Translations under genes and position numbers: made by a program
Part shown: positions 9,772 to 18,330 of the stretch, one piece after another
Numbering within the stretch: the stretch's first letter is position 1
Layout: each line of letters starts with the position of its first letter
The notes under the pieces: model-generated
Databases searched by the model: none
What the model was told of the DNA's origin: nothing
Seen by the model: only the letters and a program-made list of their open reading frames with translations
Assembly (NCBI GenBank): GCA_030017685.1
Contig: JASEHH010000024.1
Coordinates: forward strand, 1 to 40,624
Length of the DNA: 40,624 nt
Reading direction: 5' to 3'
DNA from: Thermodesulfobacteriota bacterium
GTDB lineage: Bacteria; Desulfobacterota; BSN033; UBA1163

Positions 9772-9894
9772 AACCGGAAGATTCAATAACTTTTAGCCTG
9801 TTGATTTAAAGGTGATGGGTGTGAGGTACAATATACTGGCCGATTTTGTTGCAGGTTTACAGAGCAAGGGGCGATATACATTTAGTCATTACCA

Positions 9895-10542
9895 TTAGAA
9901 TGATAAGGCCGAGGTGACGCTATGGCAGCGGCAGGCTGTGCTGATCAGGATGAGACGGTCAGAAGCGGCTGCCTTTTTTATTTCCCTCACCATATTCAAT
10001 AAATCTTTGAACAAATATCCTCCAACTCCTAATCCCAGCTGCTTGCTCCGGATGACCTTCGATTCAAAAGGACCGCGTAAATCTTCGAGAATCTTATAAA
10101 GAGGTTTCCCCCGCTTCTCTCTTGTAACCGTGCAATGTCGGGGAGGCTCGGGGCAATCTTCCGGACAGAGGAAATCGGCCAGACTTGCGTAGAGGTCTCC
10201 TCCTTTGCCTCTCATGGGGTTAGGTAATCCTGTGAGGTTAGGGACCTTTCCCCTTTTTCCGCCCAACGGTTTCAATTGAGAGAGGATCAATTCGAAGGCG
10301 AGATGGAAAGGCACTGCAGGAATGATGTAATCAAATAGAGGTCTTTTTGACAGAGATCGGTTTAAAAATAGCCGCCCATCACAGAGGGCAGTTTCTACTG
10401 GAAGATGAGAGATTCTTTGAAGGGGCCCCTTTTTCTTATCGACCATTTTGATCTTTGAACGGGGATTTCTTTTAAGAAGCTTCTCGGCCGCGCCGCTCCC
10501 AAAATGGCCACATCCGATGATCAGATAGGAAGGAGGATTCAT
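9895..10542 (-). CDS. Rossmann-fold protein with conserved-looking Cys cluster
   Basis: This 215-residue protein begins with a dinucleotide-binding loop, IIGCGHFGSG, followed by an acidic end of strand 2 (IKMVD), as in TrkA-N/siroheme-synthase-like NAD-binding domains. Residues near 128-138 carry C-P-E-D-C-P-E-P with another Cys shortly after, suggesting a metal site, and the C-terminus has another Cys pair (ACRC). No membrane segments are seen. It stands alone between the defence remnants and the methyltransferase genes. Its ATG lies 29 nt from a hairpin repeat. The function is unknown; a redox or metal-sensing NAD-binding role is only a guess. Confidence 0.65.
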   Translation of the reverse strand: MNPPSYLIIGCGHFGSGAAEKLLKRNPRSKIKMVDKKKGPLQRISHLPVETALCDGRLFLNRSLSKRPLFDYIIPAVPFHLAFELILSQLKPLGGKRGKVPNLTGLPNPMRGKGGDLYASLADFLCPEDCPEPPRHCTVTREKRGKPLYKILEDLRGPFESKVIRSKQLGLGVGGYLFKDLLNMVREIKKAAASDRLILISTACRCHSVTSALSF

Positions 10543-10571
10543 TGATTGAAGATCTCCTCTTTGAGGATACC

Positions 10572-10596
10572 CCTAACCTGGCATAGCCAGAACCAA
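10572..10596. repeat. Dispersed hairpin repeat, copy 1
   Basis: The sequence CCTAACCTGGCATAGCCAG (then AACCAAA) holds a 5-bp hairpin CTGGC-ATA-GCCAG. A second copy at 40571-40595 matches 23 of 25 positions, and its two differences pair with each other (CCGGC-ATA-GCCGG). Both copies lie a short distance upstream of the start codon of a - strand gene. Compensatory change suggests selection for RNA or DNA structure. Confidence 0.65.
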
Positions 10597-10800
10597 AGAA
10601 GTTTTTGGGGTTTCAAAAATCCGAAATCCGAATATCGGGCGAAGCGTCCTCTTAGGACCAATCCGAAACAAATCCGAAATCCAAATGTCCAAATGACTCA
10701 AACAAAAAGGTCTTGATGTTTCGGATTTTGAACATTAGAAATTGTTTCGAATTTCGGATTTCGTGCTTCGGGTTTAGACCCCGCTCGATCACTAAAATTT
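10597..10800. repeat. Low-complexity intergenic repeat with inverted CGAAATCCGAA arms
   Basis: This is part of the 345-nt gap between the Rossmann gene and the methyltransferase gene. CGAAATCCGAA at 10622-10632 is inverted as TTCGGATTTCG at 10753-10763, and further ATCCGAAA/TTTCGGAT pieces lie between. It looks like a dispersed, structure-forming non-coding repeat; no open frame is convincing. Nothing else was seen from 10764 to 10887. Confidence 0.5.
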
Positions 10801-10887
10801 TGTTGCCATTTCGCGCACAATTTCATTCATAAGGGACTAATAATAAAAAATTCTTTTAAAAGGATATAGAAGAATCGAGGAAAAAAG

Positions 10888-11691
10888 TCAAAGTAAAATC
10901 TTCTTTTCTCGATAGGCTTTGAGATATTCGAGGCAGTAAGAGTCCTGGTTGACAAGGATCCGGCTGGCATAGGTCGATGACACGAGGGCCTGATCCCGAA
11001 CATCGATGAGGAGGGTGTCGAGACCGGCGGCAATGGCCATCGTCAAAAATGTTCGGTTGATCAATTTCCTTGCAGGGAGCCCCATGCTCACATTGCTCAC
11101 CCCACAGGTGATGTGGGACTGAAGAAAATTCGATTGGATCGTTTTGATCGTCTCCAGAGCCACGAGGGCGGCATCGGGTTCCACGGCTACGGAGAGGACG
11201 AGGATGTCAAAAAAGATATAATCAGGAGGGATATCGGCTTGCACCAGATTCTGGTAAAGCCTTTTGGCTATGGCAACCCTCTCTTCAATCGTTTTTGGAA
11301 TCCCGTGGTCGTCCATCAGGAGGACGACGGTTTTGCATTTTTTCTCAGTGACGAGTGGGAAGAGTTGATCCCATTTTTCTTTTTCACCGGATATGGAATT
11401 GAGGATGGGCGGTTCCGAATGGCGGTAGACCGAGAGGGCTGCCTTGAGGGCTTCAGGATTGGCGCTGTCGATCATCAGCGGAATAGGGACCTCTTTTTGA
11501 ACGAGTTCCACCAACCAACAGAGATCATCAACCTCATTCCCACCCGCCACACCCGCATTGACGTCCAGAAAATGGGCTCCACATTCATACTGGATTTTCG
11601 CCAATTCCCTGAGGAAAGGCTCGTTTCGATCCAGGATGGCCTGCCCCACTTTTTGAATGGTGCCGTTAATCGACTCCCCAATCATTATCAT
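10888..11691 (-). CDS. Pterin-binding methyltransferase (methyltetrahydrofolate:corrinoid type)
   Basis: A 267-residue single-domain protein of the pterin-binding (DHPS-like TIM barrel) family, like AcsE or MtgA. These move a methyl group between tetrahydrofolate and a corrinoid protein. Visible family features are MIGESING at the start, FLDVNAG, PLMIDSANPEA, PILNSISGEK, and CGVSNVSMGLPAR near the C-terminus. The length matches AcsE-like enzymes. The next gene upstream in the transcript encodes a corrinoid protein, the expected partner, separated by a short inverted-repeat element. The start is the ATG at 11691, or the ATG two codons later. The direction of methyl transfer and the primary methyl donor cannot be told, since no MttB/MtgB-like enzyme is in the window. 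Confidence 0.85.
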   Translation of the reverse strand: MIMIGESINGTIQKVGQAILDRNEPFLRELAKIQYECGAHFLDVNAGVAGGNEVDDLCWLVELVQKEVPIPLMIDSANPEALKAALSVYRHSEPPILNSISGEKEKWDQLFPLVTEKKCKTVVLLMDDHGIPKTIEERVAIAKRLYQNLVQADIPPDYIFFDILVLSVAVEPDAALVALETIKTIQSNFLQSHITCGVSNVSMGLPARKLINRTFLTMAIAAGLDTLLIDVRDQALVSSTYASRILVNQDSYCLEYLKAYREKKILL

Positions 11692-11710
11692 ATGTTTCCA
11701 TCCCTTTAGG

Positions 11711-11840
11711 AGACTGTGTTACAAGTCCGTTCATGGTTCGACAGGCTCACCACGAACGGAACATGGTACATTAAAAATCAATTATTTGGCCGTTCGTCCT
11801 GAGCGTGTCGAAGGGAGAACGGCTAATTGCGACACAGTCT
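11711..11840. mobile_element. 130-bp inverted-repeat element between methyltransferase and corrinoid genes
   Basis: The ends AGACTGTGTTACAA (11711-11724) and TTGCGACACAGTCT (11827-11840) are inverted repeats matching at 12 of 14 positions. Inside, CCGTTCATGGTTCGACAGG and a second, inverted GTTCG/CGAAC-rich arm near 11791-11822 form a longer imperfect palindrome. This TTCGACA...GAACGG type of sequence is a common dispersed repeat in environmental bacteria (from memory). It abuts the TAG stop of the corrinoid gene at 11841-11843 exactly. It could act as an inserted MITE or an intra-operon processing structure. Confidence 0.6.
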
Positions 11841-12476
11841 CTATTGCACCAGCAGGGACCTCACCACATCGACAGCCGAAGCAGCATCCGGAGCATATCC
11901 ATCTGCGCCGATCTCTCCGGCAAACTTCTCTGTGAGAGGAGTGCCTCCAACAATCATTTTGACCTGATTTCTTAAGCCGGCCTTCTCAATCGCTTCAAGG
12001 GTTGTCTTCATTTCTCTCATCGTCGTTGTCAGCAGAGCAGATATCCCGACCACCCGGGGTTGATGGGTCTGAATGGCTTCGATAAATTTTGAAGCCGGGA
12101 CATCAATTCCCAGGTCGATCACCTCAAACCCTCCGCCTTCGAGCATCATGATCACTAAATTCTTCCCAATATCGTGCAAGTCACCTTTCACGGTCCCGAT
12201 GAGGACTTTTTCTTGGCTGGATGTTGTGGATTTGGAGAGAATGGGTTTGAGAATGGCCATCCCTGCGTGCATTGCCCGGGCGGCAATAAGCACTTCCGGG
12301 ATATAAATCTCACCACTCTTGAATTTGGACCCCACTTGATCCATGGCATGGATAAGCCCATCTTTGAGGATCATCTCGGCCGTTTCTCCATTGTCCAAGG
12401 CCTCTTGAGTTAATTCCTTCACTTCATTCATCTTCCCCTGCGAGAGAGCTATGTGAAATTTCTCTTTGTTCACCAT
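11841..12476 (-). CDS. Methyltransferase cognate corrinoid protein
   Basis: A 211-residue B12-binding protein of the MtbC/MttC/MtaC type. The N-terminal helical cap (residues about 1-88) carries the family pattern GEIYIPEVLIAARAM. The Rossmann half has the base-off cobalamin motif D99-L-H101-D-I-G104, then SALLTTTM and GGTPLTEKFA. His101 would be the lower cobalt ligand. It accepts a methyl group and passes it to the pterin methyltransferase encoded immediately downstream. The start ATG lies in a 159-nt divergent region shared with the DUF1638 gene. Its paralogue at 29793-30497 belongs to the large operon. Confidence 0.92.
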   Translation of the reverse strand: MVNKEKFHIALSQGKMNEVKELTQEALDNGETAEMILKDGLIHAMDQVGSKFKSGEIYIPEVLIAARAMHAGMAILKPILSKSTTSSQEKVLIGTVKGDLHDIGKNLVIMMLEGGGFEVIDLGIDVPASKFIEAIQTHQPRVVGISALLTTTMREMKTTLEAIEKAGLRNQVKMIVGGTPLTEKFAGEIGADGYAPDAASAVDVVRSLLVQ

Positions 12477-12635
12477 GATTGTCCTCCACCCATTTCTTTT
12501 AGTATGAAAACTACACCAAAATAGTCTATTATTTTTATATCATTTGTTTCTTGTTGAATCTTGCCTTTTTTTAGAAAAATTCTGCTATTTTCTCTTTGAC
12601 AATACCTTTGGATATCAATTAAGTTAAATGGCTAT

Positions 12636-13322
12636 ATGAATAGACGGCCTCTTAAAAAACCCTTTCGATGGTTGGTGCTTGCCTGTGCTGTAATCGAAAA
12701 GGAGATTTGCCAATTTCAAAATGGTCAGGTAGAATTTAAATATTTTGATTACGGGTTACACCGCACTCCGGAAAATATGGCCAAGGCCCTTCAGTCAGAA
12801 ATCGATCAAGCCGAAGAAGGGAATTACAAAGGTATTATAATAGGTTATGGCCTCTGTAGCAATGGGATTGTGGGCCTCCATTCCCGTAAACATCGCCTCG
12901 TCATTCCAAGAATCCACGACTGTATCACCCTATTTCTGGGATCTCCCGAAGCCTATCGAGTCCAATCTGCAGAAAATCCGGGGACATACTACTTGACCCC
13001 CGGATGGATTGAAAAAGGGCAAACCCCCCTCTCCAAGTTCAAATCCTACGCCCAGTCCTATGATGAGGAGACAGCCAAGTGAGTTCTCCATGAGGAGATG
13101 AAACATTATACCCGTATTGCTCTCATTGATACTGGGGTTTATCCGATGGAACTCTATCGTGCAGTGGCCAAGGAAAATGCTGATTTTCTTGGGGTCACCT
13201 ATGAGGAACTCCAGGGGGCCCCTCAGTTATTTAGAGAATTGATCTGCGGCCCCCGGGAGGGAAACTTCCTCATATTAGAAAAGGGGCAATCCGTGCAGCA
13301 GGAGATGTTTCTCAACCTTTAA
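12636..13322 (+). CDS. DUF1638-family protein interrupted by an in-frame UGA
   Basis: Residues 1-148 and the segment after 13083 are in the same frame and read as one DUF1638-like protein (IGYGLCSNGIVGL, RIHDCITLFLG, PGTYYLTPGW; then YTRIALIDTGVY), separated only by TGA at 13080-13082. Read through, the protein is 228 residues. The junction is ETAK-x-VLHEEM. A TGG-to-TGA change (Trp) is as plausible as Sec. A short stem TCTCC-ATGA-GGAGA starts 3 nt after the UGA, which is too close for the usual bacterial SECIS. DUF1638 proteins often accompany corrinoid methyltransferases, as here. The gene is divergent from the corrinoid protein gene. Its biochemical role is unknown. Confidence 0.7.
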
Positions 13323-13373
13323 TCTTCTTCACCTGTTTTTGAAGGAAAGCCGAGAGGAACAAATGGCAAGCAT

Positions 13374-14080
13374 ATGAGGCAGGTTAACAAAAATAGAATA
13401 ACATTAGATGGGCCGAGAGGAGTCGATTCGTTCCCTCCTGGACAGGAAATCGATCAGGGACTTGAGAACCTATCACAGGCCGTATTGATGCGAGAATGCA
13501 GGCTGGTAAAGGAATTGACCGAGAGGATGGTGATCGAAGGGATTGAAAATTTTAAGGATTCTCAATCAGGGGTGGATTTCGGGTATGCTTGCTGCCAGCG
13601 AACGGTTCATACGAGGAGAGTTTTATGTTCCGGAACTGCTCATGTCATCAAGAGCCCTCAAAATCGGGTTGAGTATTTTGAGGCCCTATCTGGACCGTTC
13701 AAGTGCTCGAAAAATTGATGGATGGAATTTACGAAACCAGACACGCCAAAAATTATTAACGATTAAAGAGAGCCATGGATTTCATCGAAACCCATTACGA
13801 TGAGCCTTTAACGGTTGAACAGATTGCCCGGGAGGTTTATCTCAGCGCTTCCCGTCTGAGTCATATTATCAAGGGCGAATTAGGAGTCACCCTGGGAAAT
13901 TACATTTCAAAAGTGAGAATCGATAAAGCAAAGGGTCTTTTGAGGGAGAGAGAGTTACCCATATCGCAGATTGCTCTTGAGGTGGGATTTCCGGATCAGA
14001 GTTATTTCACAAAGGTTTTTAAAAAAGTTGAGAATTGCACGCCAAAAGTTTTTCGACAGAACGAACTCAGGTCGGCCTAA
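13374..14080 (+). pseudogene. B12-cap domain/AraC-type regulator with two +1 frameshifts
   Basis: Three frames join into one regulator. Frame 3 (from 13374) and frame 1 (about 13545-13765) give a helical cobalamin-binding cap as in corrinoid proteins (GWISGM, ERFIRGEFYVPELLMSSRALKIG). Frame 2 (13760-14080) gives an AraC HTH pair (TVEQIAREVYLSASRLS and ISQIALEVGFPDQSYFTKVFKK). Removing one A near 13544-13548 and one A near 13765-13767 restores a continuous product (GIEILRILNQGW and LLTIKRAMDFIE). The Rossmann B12-binding half with DxHxxG is absent. It lies next to DUF1638 and corrinoid genes and so was probably their regulator. Either recently inactivated or a homopolymer assembly error. Confidence 0.75.
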
Positions 14081-14883
14081 GTTTTATGTCGCAAATCCCC
14101 GTCCTCCCTCCCTTCGCTCCACAGTTTTTCGAGTTCAACATATTTTGGAGGGAAGGTGGCTTCCCAATTCATAAAGAAGGGAATGGGATAACGGACTCCT
14201 CCTTTATGGGTTCCCTGGAGTCCTGTGACGCTCTTATCGATTTGCATATGGGGAATGGCAAATGCCATTTCAAAGTCCTGAACCATTCCGAAGACCCGGT
14301 CGCCATTGCAGGGGAGAATGACCTGGCATTTTCCTGAATGCATCACACCGGCGGTATAATCGGCACAGTCATAACGGCCCATAAAACTGGAGGTAAGGGC
14401 GCCTCCTTCTTCCCAGAGAGCGGCATGGACGAGTCTCATCACCTGGGCCGAATCTCCATAGATGAGGATGACATCCGGCTCATAACTGGCACGGCCTACC
14501 GGTCCGATCAGGATATACCGGTAGCGGCCGTAATCGAATTTCGGAACAGTTGCTTCGATTCGCTTTCCCGCTTCTTTTGTGCCTGTGTACATCCCTTCGC
14601 AGAGATTTCCTTCTTTGTAGAAGGGCAGGTCCCTTTCAAAACCCAGGCTCATCTGGCTTAAAGGGCAGGAGAGATCTTCCTTGCCGAGAGCGAAAGACCA
14701 TCCCGTCCTTCTGGCCATGCCCACGGCCTGACAGATGGAAAAACGCTTCTGAAAATCCTTTTTAGGTCTTCTCGTTTTCTCCGGAATCTCTCCTTCCGAA
14801 GCCAAGAGTTTGATCGCCAGAGGGAGCGTTGTCGGTTTGATATAGGTCTGAATCTCCTGTGCAAAGGCCTTAAGGTCAGGCAT
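14077..14883 (-). CDS. DUF169 family protein
   Basis: A 268-residue protein of the DUF169 family, recognised from LPLAIKLL near the start, the FSICQAVGMAR segment, LIYGDSAQVMRLVHA and the CNGDRVFGM region. The function is unknown, although such proteins often sit near C1 and corrinoid genes. It has several Cys residues but no clear CxxC site. Its TAG stop overlaps the end of the convergent regulator gene. A purine-rich ribosome site (AAAGGGAGG) precedes the ATG. A 119-nt gap separates it from the FadR-type regulator gene. Confidence 0.85.
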   Translation of the reverse strand: MPDLKAFAQEIQTYIKPTTLPLAIKLLASEGEIPEKTRRPKKDFQKRFSICQAVGMARRTGWSFALGKEDLSCPLSQMSLGFERDLPFYKEGNLCEGMYTGTKEAGKRIEATVPKFDYGRYRYILIGPVGRASYEPDVILIYGDSAQVMRLVHAALWEEGGALTSSFMGRYDCADYTAGVMHSGKCQVILPCNGDRVFGMVQDFEMAFAIPHMQIDKSVTGLQGTHKGGVRYPIPFFMNWEATFPPKYVELEKLWSEGREDGDLRHKT

Positions 14884-15002
14884 AAAAACCTCCCTTTAAG
14901 AGAATTCTCGTTTAAAATTAGTTCGTCGCCAATGGCCTCGGTTAAGAGTTCTGGAACAGAGATGGAGGCCCGTTTGGAATTAAAATGATCCAGGATATAT
15001 CA

Positions 15003-15929
15003 TTATAATGAAAAATGTGATAGGTCATCCAAGGCAATGAAATATAATTCTCCAGTTCCAATTCTTCGAAAAACCACACCCTGTTTGTGCAGCCTGTCCG
15101 CCAATTCTTCGCCAAAGATTCGTTGCAAATCTTTCGATACTGGAACTTCATTGAGTGATCTTTCAAGAAAGATGGAAGTTTGTTCAGAACTTATGGGAAG
15201 GTTTTCACCCAGGAGTATGCTTGGATCAAAAGGTTGAGTTCCACTGGCCTTCGCTAAATGGTTACCCACTTCCAGAAGATCATTTATGATTTCTCTCCTT
15301 ACCCCAACTTCGTCTTTCTGTTTTAAACATTCCAGAATCGCTCGATGCGACTTCACCACTTTATGGTAAAATTCCCTCCCGAGGTTTAATTGGGACTTAA
15401 TGTCATCCAGGATATTATCGATAAAGTCCATCACTAAGATCAGGATAGGATTTTCAGTCATCCTCGCTAAGTAACGATGAAATCCTATTTCTTTGGAAAC
15501 AATGGTATGGGGAGCGACAGGATCCTCCGTAATCATGCTCTCCAATTTAACGATGTCCTCAGGCTGGATGCGCGAAGCGGCGATTTGGGCGACAGGTGGC
15601 TCGAGCAAATAGCGGATCATTGTAATATCCTTGATGGAAACCGTCTTGAAATGAAGAAAGTTCATGATGCCGTGGATCGTTGTCTTCATGTCCACTTCCG
15701 CAATAAATACACCACCGGCAATCCCCTTCCTGATCTCCACCAACCCCATGCCTTCGAGCACTCTCAACGCCTCTCGTAAGGTAGCTTTGCTGACACCAAA
15801 CTCAGACATGAGTTCCTTCTCAGAGGCGACTTTATCCCCTGGTTTAAAGTGACCCGAAAGAATGGCATTTCGAATCTGTTCGATGATCTGATCGGATATC
15901 TTGTGGGTTCTATTGGCAGTCTGAAACAA
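15003..15929 (-). CDS. FadR/GntR-family transcriptional regulator with extra C-terminal domain
   Basis: A 308-residue DNA-binding regulator. Residues about 10-75 form a GntR winged helix (QIIEQIRNAILSG, EKELMSEFGVSKATLREAL) and about 95-230 an all-helical FCD ligand domain. A further 75 residues at the C-terminus are unusual for the family and end in a strand-rich segment (GVVFRRIGTGELYFIALDD). The start is a TTG at 15929; the degraded copy at 39783-39977 starts at the equivalent place with ATG. A promoter with TTGACA and a palindromic AT-rich block lies upstream (15978-16034). It may control the genes near 11-15 kb, the large operon, or the aldehyde dehydrogenase next to the copied promoter. 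Confidence 0.88.
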   Translation of the reverse strand: MFQTANRTHKISDQIIEQIRNAILSGHFKPGDKVASEKELMSEFGVSKATLREALRVLEGMGLVEIRKGIAGGVFIAEVDMKTTIHGIMNFLHFKTVSIKDITMIRYLLEPPVAQIAASRIQPEDIVKLESMITEDPVAPHTIVSKEIGFHRYLARMTENPILILVMDFIDNILDDIKSQLNLGREFYHKVVKSHRAILECLKQKDEVGVRREIINDLLEVGNHLAKASGTQPFDPSILLGENLPISSEQTSIFLERSLNEVPVSKDLQRIFGEELADRLHKQGVVFRRIGTGELYFIALDDLSHFSL

Positions 15930-15977
15930 GGGTGTATCTCACTTATTTTTGTTCTAAAAATTTGAGGAATCGGGGTA

Positions 15978-16034
15978 ATCTTACCGAAAACTAATTGAGA
16001 ATGTCAAGAAAAATATCATAAATATTATAATATA
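15978..16034 (-). promoter_or_regulatory. Promoter and palindromic site of the FadR-type regulator gene
   Basis: On the - strand TTGACA (16007-16002) is followed after 18 nt by TAAGAT (15983-15978), a good sigma-70 pair. Just upstream lies AATATTATAATATA (16021-16034), nearly a perfect 14-bp palindrome. The same order (palindrome, spacer, TTGACA) recurs at 40011-40067 before the truncated regulator copy, so both elements were duplicated together. The palindrome may be an autoregulatory operator. Confidence 0.6.
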
Positions 16035-16190
16035 TTTGTAGGCGCAGATTATTTAATAAATCTAAGTGGTTACGTTGATATTATTCTTAAGTCTTAAGAA
16101 TATGTTTAATGGTGGACTACTCTATGAAAGTCTCGGATACAGGGGCAATGAGATCATTCTTGTTTGATTAGTTTCGCCATCGAATATTTC

Positions 16191-16598
16191 CTATTTGACA
16201 CTTCTTTCGATATCTTCCCAGCGCTTGACATATTCCTTGTAGGCCTCCACATCCATTAGGCCCGCCAGATCATGAATATCCCTCATGCGGAGGCCGATCA
16301 TCCATCCTTCCCCATAAGGCTGATGGTTGATCAGGGCGATTTGATCCATCAACTTTTCATTTTTTTTGACAATCGTTCCGCTGACAGGAGAATAGAGTTC
16401 AAAGGAAACTTTGGAGGTCTCGAGGATTCCAAACAGACCCAGTGATTCAATTTCTGAATTTTCCTCAAACAGGTCGATATTCAGCAGATTTCCTATCCAG
16501 GATTGGGCGAAATCGGTGATTCCAATGGTCGCCTCCTCACCATCAACCCTTACCCAGGTATGTTCTTTACTATATTTCAAATCTTTTGGAAAGATCAT
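16191..16598 (-). CDS. GcvH-like lipoyl carrier protein (copy nearest the operon end)
   Basis: A protein of 135 residues from the ATG at 16598, the length of glycine cleavage H protein. It has YSKEHTWVRVDGEEATIGIT at the N-terminus and ETSKVSFELYSPVSG, with Lys63 eight residues before the Pro of SPVSG, the position of the lipoylated lysine. A start at 16637 would overlap the preceding gene by 26 nt and lies outside the conserved part. No glycine decarboxylase or T protein gene is in the window, so it probably serves another pathway, as LbpA does in sulfur oxidation. It is the last gene of the long - strand operon. Confidence 0.85.
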   Translation of the reverse strand: MIFPKDLKYSKEHTWVRVDGEEATIGITDFAQSWIGNLLNIDLFEENSEIESLGLFGILETSKVSFELYSPVSGTIVKKNEKLMDQIALINHQPYGEGWMIGLRMRDIHDLAGLMDVEAYKEYVKRWEDIERSVK

Positions 16599-16611
16599 TC
16601 GATGTTTGTTT

Positions 16612-16926
16612 TCATTGAATGAAATGGATGAGAACATCTCGTTTTACCGCCAATCCGAGCTCTGCTTCTGCGGCCTTGATGATTCCGCAGGGCACAGGAC
16701 AACTGGTATGGCGAATCACTCTCTTCGCCGCCTGGTAAACAATGTCTTCACCGAATGGAAAGCCCAGGATGTCCTGGACCGTGAGGTAAGTGATCATAGG
16801 GGCCATCTCATTAACCTGTTCGCAGTCTGTCTGGACTGTGATGTTTGCCCCTTTTGGTCCCACTTTCGTAGCTATCACAGTAACAAAAAAACCACAAGCC
16901 CCTGGATTGATCTCTAATTTCGTCAT
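16612..16926 (-). CDS. Small Cys-containing protein of unknown function
   Basis: A 104-residue protein starting MTKLEINPGACGFFV. Its ATG overlaps the stop of the ABC ATPase gene (ATGA), so the two are translationally coupled. It has five spaced Cys residues: ACGF, TDCEQV, SCPVPC and one implied pair near the C-terminus. The last part (CGIIKAAEAELGLAVKRDV) looks like a conserved tail of small proteins found near corrinoid genes, possibly the family called DUF6951, which I cannot confirm. No membrane segment is present. A metal or cofactor-handling role is a guess from the cysteines and neighbours. Confidence 0.65.
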   Translation of the reverse strand: MTKLEINPGACGFFVTVIATKVGPKGANITVQTDCEQVNEMAPMITYLTVQDILGFPFGEDIVYQAAKRVIRHTSCPVPCGIIKAAEAELGLAVKRDVLIHFIQ

Positions 16927-18326
16927 TTCTTGGTCATCTCCGTTTCCACCAGGCAACCGTCCACCATCCTGAATTCGATATCATGCCATCTTATCGGTAA
17001 ACCTCCATGGCTTGTACACAGGATAGTACCCCCTTCTTCGCAGAATTCATTTAGCCACAAGGCTGCGATCTCCTGTTCTCTTCTGGACATGCGAGAGAAA
17101 GGTTCGTCAAGCAACAAGACGAGTGGAGCGGCAAATAGAAGTGAAATCAGCAAAAGTAGCTGCCTCTCAGATATGCGAAGATTAAAAGGGTCTGAATCCT
17201 TTCTATTATAAAGCTCTGAGGATTCAAGACATTTCTTTAAGTTATTCTCCCTACTTTTATCTGAGATTTGACCGACGATTTTGGATGGGAGAATGGATAA
17301 TTCCCAAATTGTTGGGCATAAAACCTGAGGGTTTATGTCTTGGAAGAGCATCTGCATTATCCTCGCTCGCTCTTTTGTCAGCCAGCCCTTCACGTCTTTT
17401 CCGTTGAGCCAAATTTTTCCCTTTTGGGGCTGGAGAACTCCAGCTAGGATTTTGAGAAGGGTGCTTTTCCCGCTACCATTTTCACCAGTGATCGTAACCC
17501 AAGTGCCTTTCCGAATCTCCAGATTTACCCCATTTAGCGCTTTGGTATTGTCGGGGTAAACAAACTCAAGGCTCTCGGCTGTCAGTACGACACTTTCGGG
17601 CTGACTCTTGTTCCTACTTCTCTGAAGTGTTTCAGAATGGACGTCCCCATGAGGTCTAAATGGTTGAAGTTCGCCACCCTCCAATGAGAAGAGTCGATCG
17701 GCAAAATCCGCCTGTTCGCCTTCTGGAAGGAGAAGAACGACCAGATTGTTTCCCCCATGAGCGTATTTAATCAGTTTTTCCCGCAAGGATTGCCTATTCC
17801 TCATATCCAGTTGGGAAAATGGATTATCCAAAACCATTATTTTAGGCGATCTGGCCATGATAGAAGCAATTGCTAATCGTTGGCGTTCCCCACCAGAAAG
17901 CTCAAGGGGATGTTTTTCCTTCTTTTCAAGAAGTTGCCAACTCTGAAGCTCTCTTTCACTTTGTCCTGCGATCTCTTCGGCATCTTTGTTGAGAGACAAG
18001 CTCCCGAGGGTCATCTCATCCCAAACACTTGTGGTGAAGATGTGAAGATCGCTGTCCTCGAGAACACACCCCACAAGTTTGATCCGCTCTTCTGGAGTGA
18101 GCTGGTTGATAAGTTTTCCGTTTATCCGGATATCCCCTTCGAATACTCCAGCTTCAAAGAGAGGGATAATGCCTGATATGAGTTTGGCCAATGTTGTTTT
18201 TCCACTGCCACATTCTCCTGAAACGACCACAACTTCACCGCATTTCCATCGGACAGAACCGCTTAACCTAAAAGCAGGCACCCTCATTGATGGGTAGGTG
18301 AAAGAGCAGTCTTCAAGTTCCAACAT
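16923..18326 (-). CDS. Tandem ABC ATPase of an ECF-type importer (EcfA-A' fusion)
   Basis: A 467-residue protein with two ABC domains, the energising subunit of an energy-coupling-factor importer. The first domain has Walker A GECGSGKTT, signature LSGGERQRL and a Walker B with Asn in place of the catalytic Glu (MVLDNPF). The second has GENGSGKST, a degenerate signature (RISERQ) and an intact LLLDEPF. Each domain therefore lacks a different element, and the two composite sites should be unequal. It starts 4 nt after EcfT, confirming the operon. Such two-domain ATPases feed vitamin or metal uptake; the substrate is set by the S component upstream. Confidence 0.9.
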   Translation of the reverse strand: MLELEDCSFTYPSMRVPAFRLSGSVRWKCGEVVVVSGECGSGKTTLAKLISGIIPLFEAGVFEGDIRINGKLINQLTPEERIKLVGCVLEDSDLHIFTTSVWDEMTLGSLSLNKDAEEIAGQSERELQSWQLLEKKEKHPLELSGGERQRLAIASIMARSPKIMVLDNPFSQLDMRNRQSLREKLIKYAHGGNNLVVLLLPEGEQADFADRLFSLEGGELQPFRPHGDVHSETLQRSRNKSQPESVVLTAESLEFVYPDNTKALNGVNLEIRKGTWVTITGENGSGKSTLLKILAGVLQPQKGKIWLNGKDVKGWLTKERARIMQMLFQDINPQVLCPTIWELSILPSKIVGQISDKSRENNLKKCLESSELYNRKDSDPFNLRISERQLLLLISLLFAAPLVLLLDEPFSRMSRREQEIAALWLNEFCEEGGTILCTSHGGLPIRWHDIEFRMVDGCLVETEMTKK

Positions 18327-18330
18327 GATT

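Noticed and set aside
10888-10890. UGA ending the pterin methyltransferase gene as another Sec codon
   Set aside because: The protein already has full family length and the following codons are unlike the family.
11113-11709. Open + strand frame of 198 codons
   Set aside because: It lies antisense to the pterin methyltransferase gene and its translation shows no family features.
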